The notes beneath the pieces are model-generated. The model did not search any database. It was not told the origin of the DNA and worked only from the letters and a program-made list of their open reading frames with translations. A program made the translations under genes and the position numbers. A DNA stretch of 64,000 bases, taken from Hyperoplus lanceolatus. Its lineage: Eukaryota > Chordata > Actinopteri > Uranoscopiformes > Ammodytidae. The stretch lies in NCBI GenBank assembly GCA_026929865.2, contig CM049410.1:21975501-22039500 (forward strand), written 5' to 3'. Every line of letters starts with the position of its first letter. Positions within the stretch are counted from its first letter, which is position 1. This document shows positions 40,599 through 64,000 of the stretch, piece after piece.

Positions 40599-41818
40599 CG
40601 CACATTCAGTACGTACAGTTTTTCATTCCGGCAACACGTTACTGCTCATAAAGCCCTCAGAATAACTGTACAGTATATATATAAAATTAGTACCAACACT
40701 ATACACAGGAGGGGCAGTGCAGGAAGGGACCGAGGGAGAGGAGTTCATTAGTGGAATGTTTGAAATAAATTGAACAGCGGGACTGAATTGCAATTACACA
40801 CGCTGCATACACACAGTCTACTGTTTGGGCTGGAGGAGGTAGGCAGTGCATAAATAAATGTAATTTGCTTGAGGGGAAAATAAAGCGTAATACAGAATAG
40901 GCTACACATACTTGTGGTGTTAATATTTCACAGCTCAATTTGTTAATTTGAAGAAAAGTCTCTGTTTAAGATGACATGGACATACAGACTTAAGTAATAA
41001 TGTTTTCATTTTTTTATGTTGAATTCCTGGAGCTGCTCCCACAGACAGTGAACAACACTATAATGAAACCTGGAAGTTTTACTGGGGTGTGAGGACAATC
41101 ACTTATTTAAAGCTCTACAATTTAGAAAAGTAATCTGAAAGAAACGTCAAAAAAATCTACAATGGATCAAGTTGTCAGAACATTACCCGGTGATAACTCC
41201 AGTCTTGATGCTGTTATTCCTAGGTTAGGTAGACAGTTGTATTTATTCATAGGTACTGGATTTACTATACAAAATCAGTGGAACAGCACAGTTATCTATC
41301 TGGTTTAAGAGTGGATTATTAATTTAAAGCGATCAACCGCGGCATTGTTTTGAACCTGTCCCTATAACCTCCTTTATTATCTGGCCCTGTGAAATTGGCA
41401 CAATCAACCAGAAGATGTGCAAAAAAAAAAAAAACACTGTAGACTAGTCCCCGGCCTCTGAGGGTGTTTGTAACTGCTGAGAGAGCAATAACCCCTCTCC
41501 CTCTTTAGTCCTATTAGCCTCCCCACAGAGACACACAAACACTGTGACATACAATACAAAAAAAAATCATCTTTAGCACCACTGGAGAGCAAATTCAAAT
41601 GAACAGCAACATAGTAGTCTGACCGAAAACCTCTGAGTAGGTCAGAGAAGTGAAAACTGGTTAAGTCTGCAATTATTAAATGCATTCAAGAGAATGTCTC
41701 TCTTGATATTAAGGGGCTGCAGTGAAGACCCGAGAACATTTAAAACACCATGCTTTTAATTCTTGCCCTGGATTATCCTCAACCTGTTTGCTAAGGTTTG
41801 GCACAGCAAGTAGACATA

Positions 41819-41943
41819 GGGCCAGTTTCACAGACATGGATTAAACCTAGTCCTGGACTAAATGGAATTTTGAATGGAGATTGTCCATTGAAAGTACAAT
41901 TTAGTCCAGAACTAGGCTTAATCCATGTCTGCGAAACCGGCCC
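41819..41943. mobile_element. Palindromic MITE, 125 bp
   Basis: It starts gggccagtttcacagacatg and ends with the near-exact complement (catgtctgcgaaaccggccc). The inner halves are also inverse (taaacctagtcctgg and ccagaactaggctta). Each side is flanked by ata. The copy would fold into one long hairpin and lies in the putative collagen 3' UTR. Confidence 0.75.
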
Positions 41944-42798
41944 ATAATGTTATAATCCAGTACTGTAGTCTTTGGAAAAATGAGGGCTCAAAAAACTTAT
42001 CATCAAGCCCATGGAGGAAAGCAGTCCAATAAGGACACCATATCCCTTCAAGTAAGTATTGGGTTCAATAACTAGCCACGCCTATTGAATACTAATTAAG
42101 TCAAATCACTGAGCAAACTGCAGTTGAAGGGTAAAAAGGACAATTTATCATTCCCGCGCATAGGAAATTAATCACTGTGCTTGTTTGGCATTAATATGCC
42201 AGGCTTGTTCACAACTGCTAGGCATTTGTTATTATAGTGAAATCTGAGCATGCAAATGAGTATATGACAATGTCTCTGATTCACTCAGTCTGAATCCTTG
42301 TAAAACATTAGGTAGCACCTCGTTCATCCATGGGCCGAAAGATCCTACTTAACTGACCCATACCACAAAATGACAGACCGTTCCTTTCCATGATCGGTCT
42401 GATCTGTCTGTTTTTTCGTTTGTTTTAGTGGTCATCTTCAAGGGGAGCAGTAGTCCTCATAATTCTAGAGGATAAAGTACACTCAAACAGTGAGGAAAAC
42501 AAAAAACAAAAAACACTTAAAATTAAATATGTCTGATTGGAACATTTCCCTTTGGTAAATGTGCTTTGTTCCCACTGTTGCATGTCCTCTTCCTCGTGGT
42601 TTCTTCTTATTGTTGTAAAGCCATAGAACCGTTGGCTGTTGAAGAGTCTTAAATATTATTCCACAAACCCACCACATACAGGAACATAATATATAAAATA
42701 TTATTTGGGGCAGTGGTAAAAGTCCAGTTTGTTTTACTGTAAAACTTGCTGTGAAGGTCTTTTTGTCTTCTTCTTCTATTTTCTTTGTTGACAGGATG

Positions 42799-63748
<20,950 letters not shown>

Positions 63749-63749
63749 C

Positions 63750-63752
<3 letters not shown>

Positions 63753-63786
<34 letters not shown>
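63753..63786. repeat. (GA)n microsatellite forming the exon 1 pyrimidine tract
   Basis: On the gene strand this is a (CT)17 run leading directly into CTGCAG at the acceptor of the first exon in the window. Confidence 0.95.
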
Positions 63787-63787
<1 letters not shown>

Positions 63788-64000
63788 CAGGATAAGAGGG
63801 GAGGAATAAACAACCCAAATAAATAATGAAAAGAAAAGAGTGTAAACACCATTTAATTACGACTTTTTACGACATTACTGCTGACTATGCATGTAACGAT
63901 ACTGCGGTATATATCTCCAAATGCACACAGTGATGACAGAAAGATTAAACATGCGCATTTTAGTTTAGTGGCAGTTCTGCCTAGGAAGGGGCCGTGTGAC

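Larger units (their letters stand above)
38162..42798. other. Region downstream of the collagen gene; probable 3' UTR at its upper end
   Basis: No open frame here is convincing. The stretch contains a GA run at 38,848-38,871 and a short TA run near 40,394. The part from about 40,575 to 42,798 may be 3' UTR of the collagen gene, if the AATAAA at 40,593-40,598 (minus strand) is used. Nothing else is recognised. Confidence 0.45.

Overview
The window is vertebrate DNA, almost certainly from a ray-finned (teleost) fish. The evidence is one large multi-exon fibrillar collagen gene with GT-AG introns, long CA/GT and GA/CT microsatellites, and repeats typical of teleosts: hAT, Tc1/mariner, L2-like LINEs, TTAA-flanked MITEs and a multi-exon Academ-like element. 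No prokaryotic gene, CRISPR array, rRNA or convincing tRNA was seen.

Right third (42.8-63.75 kb, minus strand): 37 consecutive exons of a type V/XI fibrillar procollagen alpha chain, best matched to col5a3. The gene enters from beyond the right edge. The window holds 234 uninterrupted Gly-X-Y triplets in 32 exons of 36, 45, 54, 90 or 108 bp, then five exons for the end of the helix, the telopeptide/linker and the whole C-propeptide, ending at a TAA at 42,799-42,801. All phases agree, so the gene looks intact. Its introns carry two hAT insertions with perfect 8-bp target duplications, three copies of one TTAA MITE, two of another, and many microsatellites, several touching splice acceptors.

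Left two thirds (1-42.8 kb): no host gene that I can support. Three large mobile structures dominate. (1) 8,208-20,817: a 12.6-kb unit with ~1.5-kb near-identical inverted arms and a 7-bp flanking duplication; its superfamily is not recognised, and it holds LINE ends, a fold-back Tc1 and possible spliced exons. (2) 23,805-27,316: a hAT holding a second hAT, which holds a TA-flanked element, which holds a LINE end (four levels). (3) 28,001-38,158: an Academ-like transposon with long inverted arms and a 3-bp CCT duplication; its XPG/PIN-like nuclease gene is decayed, and its right arm is split by a 3.8-kb tandem array. The rest (1-8.2, 20.8-23.8, 27.3-28.0 and 38.2-42.8 kb) is unique or low-complexity DNA with microsatellites; the last part probably includes the collagen 3' UTR.

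Members of each family were recognised by eye and from memory of the families, without a database search. Insertion boundaries with exact target duplications and the collagen exon boundaries are the firmest calls. Superfamily names for structures 1 and 3, the col5a3 paralogue assignment and the poly(A) site are inferences.
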